Counted from the first letter of the stretch, positions 16,052-24,737 are shown. The stretch: DNA of 24,799 nucleotides from Lachnospiraceae bacterium (GCA_017516285.1 JAFXDD010000031.1:1-24799); one strand, 5' to 3'. Notes: generated by a model not told the origin, from the letters alone. Numbers and translations: made by a program.

Positions 16052-17215
16052 ATGAAAAAAGCATTAAGTATTTATATACACATCCCGTTTTGTGTGAAGA
16101 AATGTGCTTACTGTGATTTCCTTTCTGCTCCTGCCACCCGAGAGGTACAGGAGCAGTATTTGCATAGGCTGATGGAGGAAATTCATGAAAAGGCAGCATG
16201 GTATGCCGGAAAATATATGGTGCATACCGTGTTTATCGGTGGTGGCACACCTACCAGTGTAGATGCGGATTTGCTGTGCAAGGTGCTTAGGGGGCTGAAG
16301 GAATGCTTTGAGGTGGTAAAGGAAGCAGAAATCAGCATAGAATGTAATCCGGGCACTGCAAACAAGGAAAGTCTAGTCAAATATCGTGAGGCAGGTGTGA
16401 ACCGGTTGAGCATCGGGCTGCAGTCCACTCAGGATGCTTTGCTGCAAAGATTGGGTAGAATTCATACCTATGAGCAATTTGTAGAGACATACAGAGCAGC
16501 CAGAGAGGCAGGCTTTACCAATATCAATATTGATTTGATGAGTGCCTTGCCGGGGCAGACGCTTGCAGATTATGAGAGGACTTTAAGGGATGTGCTGGCG
16601 CTGAAGCCGGAGCATATTTCGGCCTACAGTCTGATTGTGGAGGAGGGTACTCCTTTTTACGATATGGAGCTGGATTTGCCTGATGAGGATACGGAGCGTT
16701 CTATGTATGAGTTGACAGAAGCACTGCTTTCTGAGAAGGGGTATTATCGGTATGAAATTTCCAATTATGCTCTGAAAGACCATGAGTGCAGGCATAATCA
16801 GGTGTACTGGGAGAGAGGTGAGTATCTGGGACTGGGGCTGGGAGCATCGTCCTTCCTAAGACTGGAGACTGTAAAACAGAGAAAGGAGAGGCTTCCTTAC
16901 TGTCAGGAGGTTCGTTTCAAAAATAACAGTAATTTGTATACTTACTTACAGGGGGATTTCTCTTATGAAGAGGAAATCGAATTAAGCAGAAGAGAAGCCA
17001 TGGAGGAGTTTTTCTTTCTGGGGCTTCGCCGGATGAAGGGAGTGTCCCTTATTGCATTTGCAGAAGAGTTTGGGGAGGATACCATTGACTGGTTTGATAA
17101 AGCAATCAGTCAGAGTATAAAGGATGGACTTTTAGAGCAGGAGGGGGGCATACTGCGCCTCACTCCAAAGGGGATTGATGTCAGCAATTTTGTGTTTGAA
17201 CGCTTTTTGGAGTAA
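16052..17215 (+). CDS. hemW: HemW-like radical SAM protein (heme chaperone family)
   Basis: About 387 residues. The radical SAM cluster motif is C14-X3-C18-X2-C21 (PFCVKKCAYCDF), followed by the SAM-binding GGGTPT and the HemN/HemW-type segments ECNPGT and NRLSIGLQS. A C-terminal HemN_C-like domain contains HNQVYWERGEYLGLGLGAS. The family was once annotated as oxygen-independent coproporphyrinogen oxidase; members next to lepA are generally HemW, which binds heme and is proposed to insert it into respiratory proteins. Start is ATG 16052 (MKKALSIYIHIPFC) or the in-frame ATG 16043, which overlaps the lepA end; no strong ribosome binding site is present, suggesting coupling to lepA. In Bacillus hrcA-grpE-dnaK follow; here a terminator does. 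Confidence 0.9.
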   Translation: MKKALSIYIHIPFCVKKCAYCDFLSAPATREVQEQYLHRLMEEIHEKAAWYAGKYMVHTVFIGGGTPTSVDADLLCKVLRGLKECFEVVKEAEISIECNPGTANKESLVKYREAGVNRLSIGLQSTQDALLQRLGRIHTYEQFVETYRAAREAGFTNINIDLMSALPGQTLADYERTLRDVLALKPEHISAYSLIVEEGTPFYDMELDLPDEDTERSMYELTEALLSEKGYYRYEISNYALKDHECRHNQVYWERGEYLGLGLGASSFLRLETVKQRKERLPYCQEVRFKNNSNLYTYLQGDFSYEEEIELSRREAMEEFFFLGLRRMKGVSLIAFAEEFGEDTIDWFDKAISQSIKDGLLEQEGGILRLTPKGIDVSNFVFERFLE

Positions 17216-17243
17216 AAAAACAGAATTATCAAAAGAATAAAAA

Positions 17244-17272
17244 TGGGAAAGGCACTTCGCCTTTCCTTTTTT
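17244..17272 (+). terminator. Terminator after hemW
   Basis: GGAAAGGC (17246-17253) pairs with GCCTTTCC (17259-17266) around ACTTC, followed by six T. A textbook intrinsic terminator that closes the lepA-hemW unit. Confidence 0.9.
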
Positions 17273-17309
17273 CATACAATATATTAATAACGGGACTTTG
17301 GAGGGGCAT

Positions 17310-17939
17310 GTGCAGACATTCCTAAAGCCACTCTCTGAAAAAGAAGAGGCACATTATCTTACACTTTTGAAAAGTGAGGATAGGGAGATAGCAAAGCATG
17401 CAAAAGACGAACTGATTATGCATAACCTCCGATTGGTTGCCCACATTACCAAAAAGTATCAGAATTCGCCGGAGGATGCGGAGGATTATATTTCAATTGG
17501 AATTATAGGGTTGATGAAGGCTATAGATACCTTTGACGCGGGCAGAGGCAGGCTTGCTACATATGCATGCAGATGTATTGATAATGAGCTTTTAATGATG
17601 CTTCGTGCCAAGAAAAAAAGTGCAAAAGAGGTGTCTTTGTACGAACCTGTGGGAACGGATAAAGAAGGCAATGAAATTCAGATATATGATTTATGTACCG
17701 AAAAGGATGATATTATATCTACTTTAGAAAGACAGGAGACCATGGAAGCTCTTAGAAAGGCTATGGATAGTGTGTTGGAGGAAAGAGAACGGGATGTCAT
17801 TATTCGTAGGTACGGTCTGGGAGGTATGAAGGAGCAGACCCAGCAGGAGGTGGGAAAGGTATACGGAATTTCGAGAAGTTATGTGTCGCGTATTGAAAAA
17901 AGAGCACTTTTAAAGCTTCGGGCAGTACTGGAAAGATAA
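17310..17939 (+). CDS. sigK: Sporulation sigma factor, SigK-like, without pro-sequence
   Basis: A 209-residue sigma-70 family protein closest, by recalled sequence, to SigK. Region 2 has HNLRLVAHITKKYQ, EDYISIGIIGLMKAIDTFD and LATYACRCIDNELL; then comes SLYEPVGTDKEGNEI, and region 4 with ERERDVIIRRYGLGG and YGISRSYVSRIEKRALLKL. The start is GTG 17310 with GGAGGGG (17300-17306) upstream; an in-frame TTG at 17298 overlaps that site. The protein begins at the PLSEKEE segment, so the ~20-residue membrane pro-sequence of Bacillus pro-SigK is missing. One residue is also missing in the usual KGTRLATYA stretch (RG-RLATYA here). The gene is uninterrupted, with no skin-type element. It would direct late mother-cell genes. 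SigE is a less likely alternative. Confidence 0.85.
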   Translation: MQTFLKPLSEKEEAHYLTLLKSEDREIAKHAKDELIMHNLRLVAHITKKYQNSPEDAEDYISIGIIGLMKAIDTFDAGRGRLATYACRCIDNELLMMLRAKKKSAKEVSLYEPVGTDKEGNEIQIYDLCTEKDDIISTLERQETMEALRKAMDSVLEERERDVIIRRYGLGGMKEQTQQEVGKVYGISRSYVSRIEKRALLKLRAVLER

Positions 17940-17977
17940 AATTTATAAAAATTTTAGAATTAAAAGTGTGACAAAAT

Positions 17978-18030
17978 CCCCTTCTCATGCATATATGTAA
18001 TGAAGGCATATATGTAGAGAAAGGGGCTTT
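17978..18030 (+). promoter_or_regulatory. Long hairpin taking up the comM ribosome binding site
   Basis: CCCCTTCTC (17978-17986) pairs with GAGAAAGGGG (18017-18026) with one bulge, and CATATATG (17990-17997) pairs with CATATATG (18007-18014). The loop is TAATGAAGG. The 3' arm contains AAAGGGG, the only ribosome binding site for the ATG at 18032, and is followed by CTTTT. It may be the sigK terminator, a translational block on comM, or both. Confidence 0.65.
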
Positions 18031-18031
18031 T

Positions 18032-19567
18032 ATGTATACAAATATTATTTCAGGTACTATGAAGGGAATGGAGGCAGTGTTGATACGGGTGGAGGTGGAT
18101 GCTTCCTTTGGGTTACCGGTTTTTGACATGGTAGGTAATATGTCAGGAGAGGTAAAGGAAGCCAGAGAGCGTGTCCGCATTGCACTGAAAAATGTGGGGA
18201 TGCAGATACCAAATCTGAGAATTACGGTGAATTTATCGCCTGCTCAGATTAGGAAGGAGGGCACCGCATTTGATTTGCCTATTGCTGTGGGTGTGCTGAC
18301 GGCTATAGAAAGCCTTGCAATGGACAAGCCGGAAGAAACACTGTTAATAGGCGAGCTGGGCTTAAACGGCGAAATAAAGGGTGTTAAAGGGGTGCTGCCT
18401 GTGGTGAAGTTTGCAAAGGAACAAGGTATTAAAAGGGTTTTGGTTCCGGAGGAGAATGTAAAAGAGGGAGCCTTTATACAGGGGATTGACGTTTATGGTG
18501 TGAGTCATCTTTTGGAGGTGATTGAAATTTTATCAGGATCAAGCTTTTATCAGCCTTATAAGCTTGATATGGAAGAGTTTTTGGCGGAGGATACTGTTCT
18601 TAACAGCTTTGATTTTAAGGATGTACAGGGGCAATATATGGCAAGACGTGGAGCGGAAATTGCAGCAGCAGGCTTTCATCATTTGCTGCTTTTGGGGCCG
18701 CCCGGAGCAGGCAAGACTATGATTGCGCGCAGAATGCCGGGGATTTTACCGCCTCTGTCTATGGAGGAGAGTATGGAGATTTCCACGGTATACAGTGTGG
18801 CAGGCAAGCTGGACAACCGGCAGTCCTTTATTACCAGAAGACCGTTTTTGTATCCCCATCATACCATTTCTGAGCAGGCTATGGTGGGCGGAGGCAGAAT
18901 ACCTAAGCCGGGAATTATTTCTTTGGCTCACAGGGCAGTGCTTTTTCTGGACGAGTTTCCGGAGTTTCACCGCAATGTGATTGAGGTCTTAAGGCAGCCT
19001 ATGGAGGATAAGGTGGTGCAGATTGCAAGAAGTCAGGCTGTTTATACATATCCGGCTGATTTTATGCTGGTGGCAGCCAGTAATCCATGCCCTTGCGGTT
19101 ATTTTCCGGACAGAAATAAGTGTAAGTGTACGGAGCTTGAAATACGCAAATATCTGGGCAAAATATCCGGTCCTATACTGGACAGGATTGATTTGTGCTG
19201 CCAGATGAGTGCAATTAATATAGAAGAACTGCAGGCGGATAAGTCACAGGAGGACAGCAAAACCATCAGAGGCAGAGTGTTGGATGCAATGGAAATACAA
19301 AAAAGGCGTTTTCAGGACACCGGGTATCGGTTTAATGCGGATATTTTGCCCGAGGACGTGCAAAAGTATTGTGTGTTGGAGGATAAGGCAGGCCTTATGT
19401 TGAACCGTTTGTATACGAAGCTGAAGCTTTCTGCAAGGAGCTATCACAGGTTGTTAAAGGTCAGTCGCACTATTGCAGACTTAGAGCATAGTGACAGGAT
19501 TTCTGACAGACATATTAAAGAGGCGGCCGGGTATCGGATGAGCTTCGTTCAGGATAGAGAAGGTTAA
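18032..19567 (+). CDS. comM: YifB/ComM family Mg-chelatase-like AAA+ ATPase
   Basis: A 511-residue protein. It has an N-terminal LonC/S5-fold-like domain (about 1-175), then an AAA+ core with Walker A GPPGAGKT (222-229) and Walker B AVLFLDEFPEF. A cysteine-rich NPCPCGYF-PDRNKCKCT segment follows, and a C-terminal Mg_chelatase_C part ends RTIADLEHSDRISDRHIKEA. In Vibrio and Acinetobacter, ComM is a helicase extending heteroduplex in natural transformation; its role in Clostridia is not established. Its neighbour dprA also handles transforming DNA, which supports a shared pathway. I chose ATG 18032; the in-frame ATG at 17987 lies inside the hairpin and adds residues not seen in the family. Confidence 0.92.
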   Translation: MYTNIISGTMKGMEAVLIRVEVDASFGLPVFDMVGNMSGEVKEARERVRIALKNVGMQIPNLRITVNLSPAQIRKEGTAFDLPIAVGVLTAIESLAMDKPEETLLIGELGLNGEIKGVKGVLPVVKFAKEQGIKRVLVPEENVKEGAFIQGIDVYGVSHLLEVIEILSGSSFYQPYKLDMEEFLAEDTVLNSFDFKDVQGQYMARRGAEIAAAGFHHLLLLGPPGAGKTMIARRMPGILPPLSMEESMEISTVYSVAGKLDNRQSFITRRPFLYPHHTISEQAMVGGGRIPKPGIISLAHRAVLFLDEFPEFHRNVIEVLRQPMEDKVVQIARSQAVYTYPADFMLVAASNPCPCGYFPDRNKCKCTELEIRKYLGKISGPILDRIDLCCQMSAINIEELQADKSQEDSKTIRGRVLDAMEIQKRRFQDTGYRFNADILPEDVQKYCVLEDKAGLMLNRLYTKLKLSARSYHRLLKVSRTIADLEHSDRISDRHIKEAAGYRMSFVQDREG

Positions 19568-19582
19568 AAGGCAGGAGGGAGC

Positions 19583-20740
19583 ATGCAAATGGATAGATTG
19601 GAAATAGCAAGCAGTATGTGGTTTCAAAAAATTGACGGAATAGGGGCAAGAACCTTGTTTCAGCTAAAGGAGTGCTTTGGAAGCTTACAGGCGGCCTATC
19701 ATGGAACACAAAAGGAGCTTCTAAGGTTATTAAACAGTAAGCAGTATACAGCTTTTAAGGCTGCAAAGCATTGTCAGGAGCCATTAGCTTACATGGAGCA
19801 GGTGGAGGAAAAGGGGATTCGTTACATAGCCTATGAAGATGAAATTTTTCCGGAAAAGTTAAAGAATATACCGGATCCGCCGTATGGTTTGTTTGTAAAG
19901 GGGAGTCTGCCGGATGCAGGGATGCCCAGTATTGCCATGATTGGTGCCAGAGCCTGCTCAGAATATGGCAGAGCAGTAGCTGAGGAATTTGCCGCTGCAC
20001 TGGCAGGCTTCGGGGTACAGGTTATCAGCGGTATGGCAAGAGGTATTGATTCTATCAGCCAGAAATCCTGCCTGAAAGCAGGGGGACGTACCTTTGCTGT
20101 GTTGGGGTCAGGAGTTGATGTTTGTTATCCCGGAGAGCTTAGGGATTTATACGAAGAAATACAAAAAAACGGTGGCCTTTTATCCACCTACGCCCCGGGA
20201 ATGCCCCCTGTATCAAGCAATTTTCCACCCAGAAACCGTATTATCAGTGGGTTGTCAGATGTAGTACTGGTAGTAGAGGCACGCAGGAAAAGTGGTACCT
20301 TAATTACTGTGGATATGGCTCTGGAGCAGGGGAAAGAGGTGGCAATTATTCCCGGCAGAATTACCGACAGTCTCAGTCAGGGATGCCATGATTTACTCAG
20401 TCAGGGAGCCGGTATTGTTGTAAATATTGAGCAGCTGGTCAGTTTGTTAAGCGACACCTTTTCTTTGCAATTTTCTTCAGGAAAGGAGATATCTACCGGG
20501 TATAAAAAAGAAGCTTCGTGGATAGATATTATTAATAGCGATGAGCTTGACCCGGCTCTTAAAGGTATTTATGAAATTCTTTTGGAGCATCCCACTGAGC
20601 CTATGGATGCGGAGAGTATTTATAAAAAATGGGTGGAACGAAATGGCCAGGGAGAGTTCAGGGTGTTAATGGAGGGATTGGTGGATTTGGAGCTGATGGA
20701 TTTGTGCAAATCGTATAAAAATCGTTTTACAATTCGTTAA
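19583..20740 (+). CDS. dprA: DNA-processing protein DprA/Smf
   Basis: A 385-residue protein that binds single-stranded DNA and loads RecA in natural transformation. An N-terminal helix-hairpin-helix-like region (IDGIGARTLFQLKECFGS) precedes the Rossmann-like DprA core with SIAMIGARACSEYGR, VISGMARGIDSISQKSCLKAGG and TFAVLGSGVDVCYP. Then come SNFPPRNRIISGLSD and RRKSGTLITVDMALEQGKEV, followed by a C-terminal winged-helix-like part of about 70 residues. It starts 15 bases after comM with GGAGG (19573-19577) and is probably in its operon. dprA before topA is a common Firmicutes order. Confidence 0.95.
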   Translation: MQMDRLEIASSMWFQKIDGIGARTLFQLKECFGSLQAAYHGTQKELLRLLNSKQYTAFKAAKHCQEPLAYMEQVEEKGIRYIAYEDEIFPEKLKNIPDPPYGLFVKGSLPDAGMPSIAMIGARACSEYGRAVAEEFAAALAGFGVQVISGMARGIDSISQKSCLKAGGRTFAVLGSGVDVCYPGELRDLYEEIQKNGGLLSTYAPGMPPVSSNFPPRNRIISGLSDVVLVVEARRKSGTLITVDMALEQGKEVAIIPGRITDSLSQGCHDLLSQGAGIVVNIEQLVSLLSDTFSLQFSSGKEISTGYKKEASWIDIINSDELDPALKGIYEILLEHPTEPMDAESIYKKWVERNGQGEFRVLMEGLVDLELMDLCKSYKNRFTIR

Positions 20741-20765
20741 ATTTTAATGAAGTCTCAAAAATCAG

Positions 20766-20794
20766 TTGCAATAAAAGATTTTTTGTTGTATAGT
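20766..20794 (+). promoter_or_regulatory. topA promoter
   Basis: TTGCAA (20766-20771), a 17-base spacer and TATAGT (20789-20794), giving a start near 20801 and a leader of about 50 bases. The same TTGCAA-17-TATA(G/C)T layout occurs before codY. Confidence 0.8.
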
Positions 20795-20853
20795 TTTGGA
20801 GATTTTAAAAATATCTTTTGCAAGTTTTTATAAAAGATTAAAGAGGGAAAAGC

Positions 20854-22830
20854 ATGGCAAAATATTTAGTTATCGTGGAATCACCTGCAAAGGTCAATAC
20901 GATTAAAAAGTTTTTAGGAACAAATTATGAGGTTATGGCAAGTAACGGACATGTCAGAGATTTACCAAAGAGTACCTTGGGCATTGATGTGGCGAACGAT
21001 TATGAGCCTCATTATATCACCATTCGTGGTAAGGGGGATCTGTTAGCAGCCCTTCGTAAGGAGGTCAAAAAGGCAGAGAAGATTTATCTGGCAACCGACC
21101 CTGACCGTGAGGGAGAGGCCATTTCCTGGCATCTGATGCATGCTTTAAAGCTGGAGGATAAAAAGGTATATCGTATTACCTTCAATGAGATTACCAAGAA
21201 CGCTGTCAAGGAATCCTTGAAAAACGCACGTGAAATCGATATGGATCGTGTAAATGCCCAGCAGGCCAGAAGATGTCTGGACCGTATGGTTGGTTATCGT
21301 ATTTCACCGGTGTTGTGGGGCAAGGTAAAACGAGGCTTAAGTGCAGGACGTGTGCAGAGCGTGGCACTACGTATTATCTGTGACAGAGAGGAGCAGATAG
21401 AGGCCTTTGTGCCAAGTGAATATTGGACTTTAGAGGCTGACTTGTTGTTTGCCGGCGAGAAAAAGGCTGTTAGGGCCAAATATTATGGTGACGAGACCGG
21501 TAAAGTAGAGTTAAAGGACGGCTCACAGGTGGAAGCCATTAAGGCGGAATTAAAAGACGCTGATTTTATGGTAAAACAGGTCAAAAAGGGAGAGCGTTCA
21601 CGGAAGGCTCCGTTGCCCTTTACGACCTCTACCTTACAGCAGGAAGCCAGCAAGGTTTTAAACTTTTCTACCCAAAAGACTATGAGACTTGCACAGCAGC
21701 TATACGAAGGCGTGGAAATCAAGGGACAGGGTACGGTTGCATTGATTACTTATTTGCGTACGGATTCTACACGTATTTCCGAGGAAGCGTTGGCACAGGC
21801 CAAAAGCTTTGTGACGGGTACCTATGGTGCAGAATATGTAGGATATACAAACCACGCAAACGGAAAGGGCACCAAGAATGTGCAGGATGCTCATGAGGCT
21901 ATTAGACCTACGGACATCAATCGTATACCGGTTAGTCTGAAGGATTTGATTTCCAGAGATTTATATCGGCTGTACCAATTGATTTGGAAACGTTTTGCAG
22001 CAGCTACTATGGCTCCGGCCAGATATGAAACCACATCCATTCATATTGGCGCAGGCAGACATGAATTTACTGTGGCAGCCTCCAGGCAGTTGTTTGATGG
22101 CTTTATGGCAGTGTACAGCTCAGATGACATGAAGGAAGAAGGCGTGGCATTAAAGCATGGTGTGGAAGAAGGCAGCAGGGTCTTAGTAAATGCGCTGGAA
22201 GGAGAGCAGCATTTCACCCAGCCACCGGCTCATTACACGGAAGCTACTCTGGTGCGTGCTTTGGAGGAGCTTGGTATTGGCAGACCAAGTACGTATGCCC
22301 CTACTATCACTTTGATACTGGCACGAAGATATGTGATTAAGGAAAACAAAAATCTTTACGTGACGGAGCTGGGGGAGGTAGTGAACCGATTGATGAAGGA
22401 ATCCTTCCCAAGCATTGTGGATGTAGGTTTTACTGCCACAATGGAAGGCTTGTTAGACCAGATAGAAGAAGGCAATGTGAAATGGAAAAGTGTAATCCGT
22501 GACTTTTATCCGAATTTGGACGAAGCAGTGCGGATTGCAGAAAAGGAACTGGAAAAGGTGGAAATCAAAGATGAGGTGTCTGACGTTGTGTGTGATGTCT
22601 GCGGGCGCATGATGGTATACAAATATGGACCTCATGGCAAGTTCCTGGCGTGCCCGGGATTTCCGGAATGTAAGAATACTAAGCCTTTTTTTGAAAAGCT
22701 GGATGTGGCTTGCCCAAAGTGCGGCGGCGATATTTTAGTAAAAAAGACCAAGAAAGGACGTCGTTATTATGCCTGTGCCAATAATCCTGAGTGTGATTAT
22801 ATGGCTTGGCAGCGTCCTGCAAAGAAATAA
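20854..22830 (+). CDS. topA: DNA topoisomerase I
   Basis: A 658-residue type IA topoisomerase that relaxes negative supercoils. The TOPRIM domain starts KYLVIVESPAKVNTIKKF (Glu9) and has the acidic DPDREGE triad (D82, D84, E86). The catalytic tyrosine is Y300 in ITYLRTDSTRIS. Later motifs are QDAHEAIRPTD and GIGRPSTYAPTI. The C-terminus keeps two four-cysteine zinc ribbons: CDVCGR...CPGFPEC and CPKCGG...CANNPEC. GAGGGAAAAGC precedes the ATG. In B. subtilis trmFO, codV, clpQ and clpY lie between topA and codY; here codY follows directly. Confidence 0.97.
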   Translation: MAKYLVIVESPAKVNTIKKFLGTNYEVMASNGHVRDLPKSTLGIDVANDYEPHYITIRGKGDLLAALRKEVKKAEKIYLATDPDREGEAISWHLMHALKLEDKKVYRITFNEITKNAVKESLKNAREIDMDRVNAQQARRCLDRMVGYRISPVLWGKVKRGLSAGRVQSVALRIICDREEQIEAFVPSEYWTLEADLLFAGEKKAVRAKYYGDETGKVELKDGSQVEAIKAELKDADFMVKQVKKGERSRKAPLPFTTSTLQQEASKVLNFSTQKTMRLAQQLYEGVEIKGQGTVALITYLRTDSTRISEEALAQAKSFVTGTYGAEYVGYTNHANGKGTKNVQDAHEAIRPTDINRIPVSLKDLISRDLYRLYQLIWKRFAAATMAPARYETTSIHIGAGRHEFTVAASRQLFDGFMAVYSSDDMKEEGVALKHGVEEGSRVLVNALEGEQHFTQPPAHYTEATLVRALEELGIGRPSTYAPTITLILARRYVIKENKNLYVTELGEVVNRLMKESFPSIVDVGFTATMEGLLDQIEEGNVKWKSVIRDFYPNLDEAVRIAEKELEKVEIKDEVSDVVCDVCGRMMVYKYGPHGKFLACPGFPECKNTKPFFEKLDVACPKCGGDILVKKTKKGRRYYACANNPECDYMAWQRPAKK

Positions 22831-22847
22831 ATACTAAAAAAATTCAA

Positions 22848-22904
22848 AAAAGTCGGAAAATTTAAAGAATTTACATTGCAATTCCTGAATTGTCGTGCTA
22901 TACT
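22848..22904 (+). promoter_or_regulatory. codY promoter with candidate CodY operator
   Basis: The promoter is TTGCAA (22876-22881), a 17-base spacer and TATACT (22899-22904). The palindrome CAATTC-CT-GAATTG (22879-22892) overlaps the -35 and lies in the spacer. A stretch at 22848-22862 matches the CodY consensus AATTTTCWGAAAATT at 11 of 15 positions. Autoregulation by CodY is suggested, not shown. Confidence 0.6.
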
Positions 22905-22956
22905 ATCTATAAATGAGGAAAAGTGTTTCTTTTTGTATTACGGATAGGAGGAAGTA

Positions 22957-23745
22957 ATGAGCAGCGTTCAATTATTAGACAAGACACGAAAAATAGGCAA
23001 GTTATTACACAACAATAACTCAAGCAAGGTTGTATTTAATGACATTTGCAAGGTCATGAAGGAAATCATGGCTTCCAATGTGTTGGTAATCAGCAAAAAG
23101 GGCAAGGTTCTCGGTGTGGGCTATGCCGAAGAGGTAGATTGCATTCATGAGCTGATTGATGAGGGCATCGGAGGTTTCATTGATTCCATGTTGAATGAGC
23201 GTTTTCTGGGGGTATTATCCACCAAGGAGAACGTGAATCTGGCTACTCTCGGCTTTGAAAGTGATGATATTCGCAAATTCCAGGCTATCATTTCACCTAT
23301 TGAAATTGCCGGTGAGAGACTGGGTACTCTGTTTATTTACAAAAACGGTGACCAGTACGATATTGATGATATTATTCTTTGCGAGTACGGCTCTACGGTA
23401 GTGGGTCTGGAAATGCTTCGTGCAGTGAATGAAGAAAGTGCAGAGGAGCAGCGTAAGGTGAATGTGGTTAAGTCTGCTATTAATACCTTATCTTTCTCTG
23501 AGATGGAAGCTATTGTCCATATCTTTGATGAATTAAACGGCATGGAAGGTATACTGGTGGCAAGTAAGATTGCCGACAGAGTTGGAATTACCCGTTCTGT
23601 TATCGTGAATGCACTGCGTAAGTTTGAAAGTGCGGGAGTTATCGAATCCCGTTCTTCCGGTATGAAGGGCACCTACATTAAAGTGTTAAATGATGTGGTG
23701 TTTGATGAAGTGAAGGAGCTTAGAAAGCAGACGCTTTATAAATAA
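22957..23745 (+). CDS. codY: GTP/branched-chain amino acid-sensing regulator CodY
   Basis: A 262-residue global regulator, about the usual 259-residue length. An N-terminal GAF domain (about 1-155) begins LLDKTRKIGKLLHNN, where isoleucine, leucine or valine binds. A linker follows, and then a winged helix with ASKIADRVGITRSVIVNALRKFESAGVIESRSSGMKGTYI as separate visible parts, the recognition helix being TRSVIVNALRKFES. It represses nutrient-scavenging, sporulation and competence genes when GTP and branched-chain amino acids are plentiful. AGGAGG (22946-22951) lies upstream. It has its own promoter and terminator. Confidence 0.97.
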   Translation: MSSVQLLDKTRKIGKLLHNNNSSKVVFNDICKVMKEIMASNVLVISKKGKVLGVGYAEEVDCIHELIDEGIGGFIDSMLNERFLGVLSTKENVNLATLGFESDDIRKFQAIISPIEIAGERLGTLFIYKNGDQYDIDDIILCEYGSTVVGLEMLRAVNEESAEEQRKVNVVKSAINTLSFSEMEAIVHIFDELNGMEGILVASKIADRVGITRSVIVNALRKFESAGVIESRSSGMKGTYIKVLNDVVFDEVKELRKQTLYK

Positions 23746-23769
23746 TGTAAATTTTTATTAAAAAATGCG

Positions 23770-23805
23770 AAGACACCTATTGCAAAGTAGGTGTCTTTGT
23801 GTTAT
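23770..23805 (+). terminator. Terminator after codY
   Basis: A 10-base perfect stem, AAGACACCTA (23770-23779) with TAGGTGTCTT (23788-23797), has an 8-base loop and a T-rich tail TGTGTTATTATTT. Confidence 0.85.
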
Positions 23806-23842
23806 TATTTGAATGTTGCAAAAAAACACGCATATCGATTTT

Positions 23843-23935
23843 CTGCCGGTGCTGCAAGTGCAGGTGGCAGGAGAGTTAACCGCATAGACGCTTGTGCGGT
23901 GGAAAAGATATGACGGAAGTATAACCAAATGGAGG
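23843..23935 (+). promoter_or_regulatory. Structured 5' leader of rpsB
   Basis: Two stem-loops precede the gene. The first has CTGCC (23843-23847) with GGCAG (23866-23870) and, inside it, CTGC (23852-23855) with GCAG (23860-23863) closed by AAGT. The second is ACCGCA (23879-23884) with TGCGGT (23895-23900). The ribosome binding site GGAGG is at 23931-23935. An S2-binding autoregulatory leader is a plausible reading; I do not recognise it as a known riboswitch. Confidence 0.5.
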
Positions 23936-23941
23936 TATATT

Positions 23942-24706
23942 ATGAGCGTTATTTCAATGAAACAGTTATTAGAAGCAGGTGTTCATTTCGGACATCAGAC
24001 CAGAAGATGGAACCCTAAGATGGCTCCTTACATCTTTACAGAGAGAAACGGTATCCACATTATCGACTTACAGAAGTCTGTAGGCAAGGTGGATGAAGCT
24101 TACAAGGCAGTTGCTGACATTGCTGCTGAAGGCGGCACAATTCTCTTTGTAGGTACCAAGAAGCAGGCTCAGGACGCTGTTAAGACAGAGGCAGAGCGTT
24201 GCGGCATGTATTATGTAAACGAGAGATGGTTAGGTGGTATGCTGACCAACTTCAAGACTATCCAGAGCCGTATTGGCAGATTAAAGGCTATCGAAGCTAT
24301 GGCAGAGGACGGCACCTTCGACGTATTGCCAAAGAAGGAAGTTATCGCTTTAAAGAAGGAATGGGAGAAGTTAGAGAAGAATCTTGGCGGTATCAAGAAC
24401 ATGGACAGACTTCCGGATGCTATTTTCGTAGTTGATCCTAAGAAGGAAAGAATCTGTGTACAGGAAGCTCATTCTTTAGGTATTAAGTTAATCGGTATCG
24501 GTGATACTAACTGTGATCCGGAAGAATTAGACCACATCATCCCAGGTAACGATGATGCTATCAGAGCTGTGAAGTTAATCGTTTCCAAGATGGCAGATGC
24601 TGTTATCGAAGCTAATCAGGGTGAGGCTGTTTACACAGAAGCTGATGTAGAAGCCGACATGGATATGGCTGATGCAGATATCGAAGAAATTGTAGAAGCT
24701 GAATAA
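23942..24706 (+). CDS. rpsB: Small ribosomal subunit protein S2
   Basis: A 254-residue S2, beginning [27 protein letters not shown], with [39 protein letters not shown] and [11 protein letters not shown] typical of the family, and an acidic C-terminal tail. It is a late-assembling 30S protein. I chose ATG 23942 because GGAGG (23931-23935) is 6 bases upstream; an in-frame ATG at 23894 lies inside the leader hairpin. It is followed by tsf, the near-universal order. Confidence 0.97.
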   Translation: MSVISMKQLLEAGVHFGHQTRRWNPKMAPYIFTERNGIHIIDLQKSVGKVDEAYKAVADIAAEGGTILFVGTKKQAQDAVKTEAERCGMYYVNERWLGGMLTNFKTIQSRIGRLKAIEAMAEDGTFDVLPKKEVIALKKEWEKLEKNLGGIKNMDRLPDAIFVVDPKKERICVQEAHSLGIKLIGIGDTNCDPEELDHIIPGNDDAIRAVKLIVSKMADAVIEANQGEAVYTEADVEADMDMADADIEEIVEAE

Positions 24707-24737
24707 TTTAATTATATAGATTTCGGAGGAAGAAACA

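Noticed and set aside
23850..23920. Cobalamin or glycine riboswitch in the rpsB leader
   Set aside because: Isolated GGTG and GGAGAG words are present, but the conserved cores of those riboswitches are missing and the downstream gene does not fit.
23894..23941. Upstream in-frame ATG of rpsB
   Set aside because: It lies in the leader stem-loop and would add 16 residues before the normal S2 N-terminus; ATG 23942 has a proper GGAGG.
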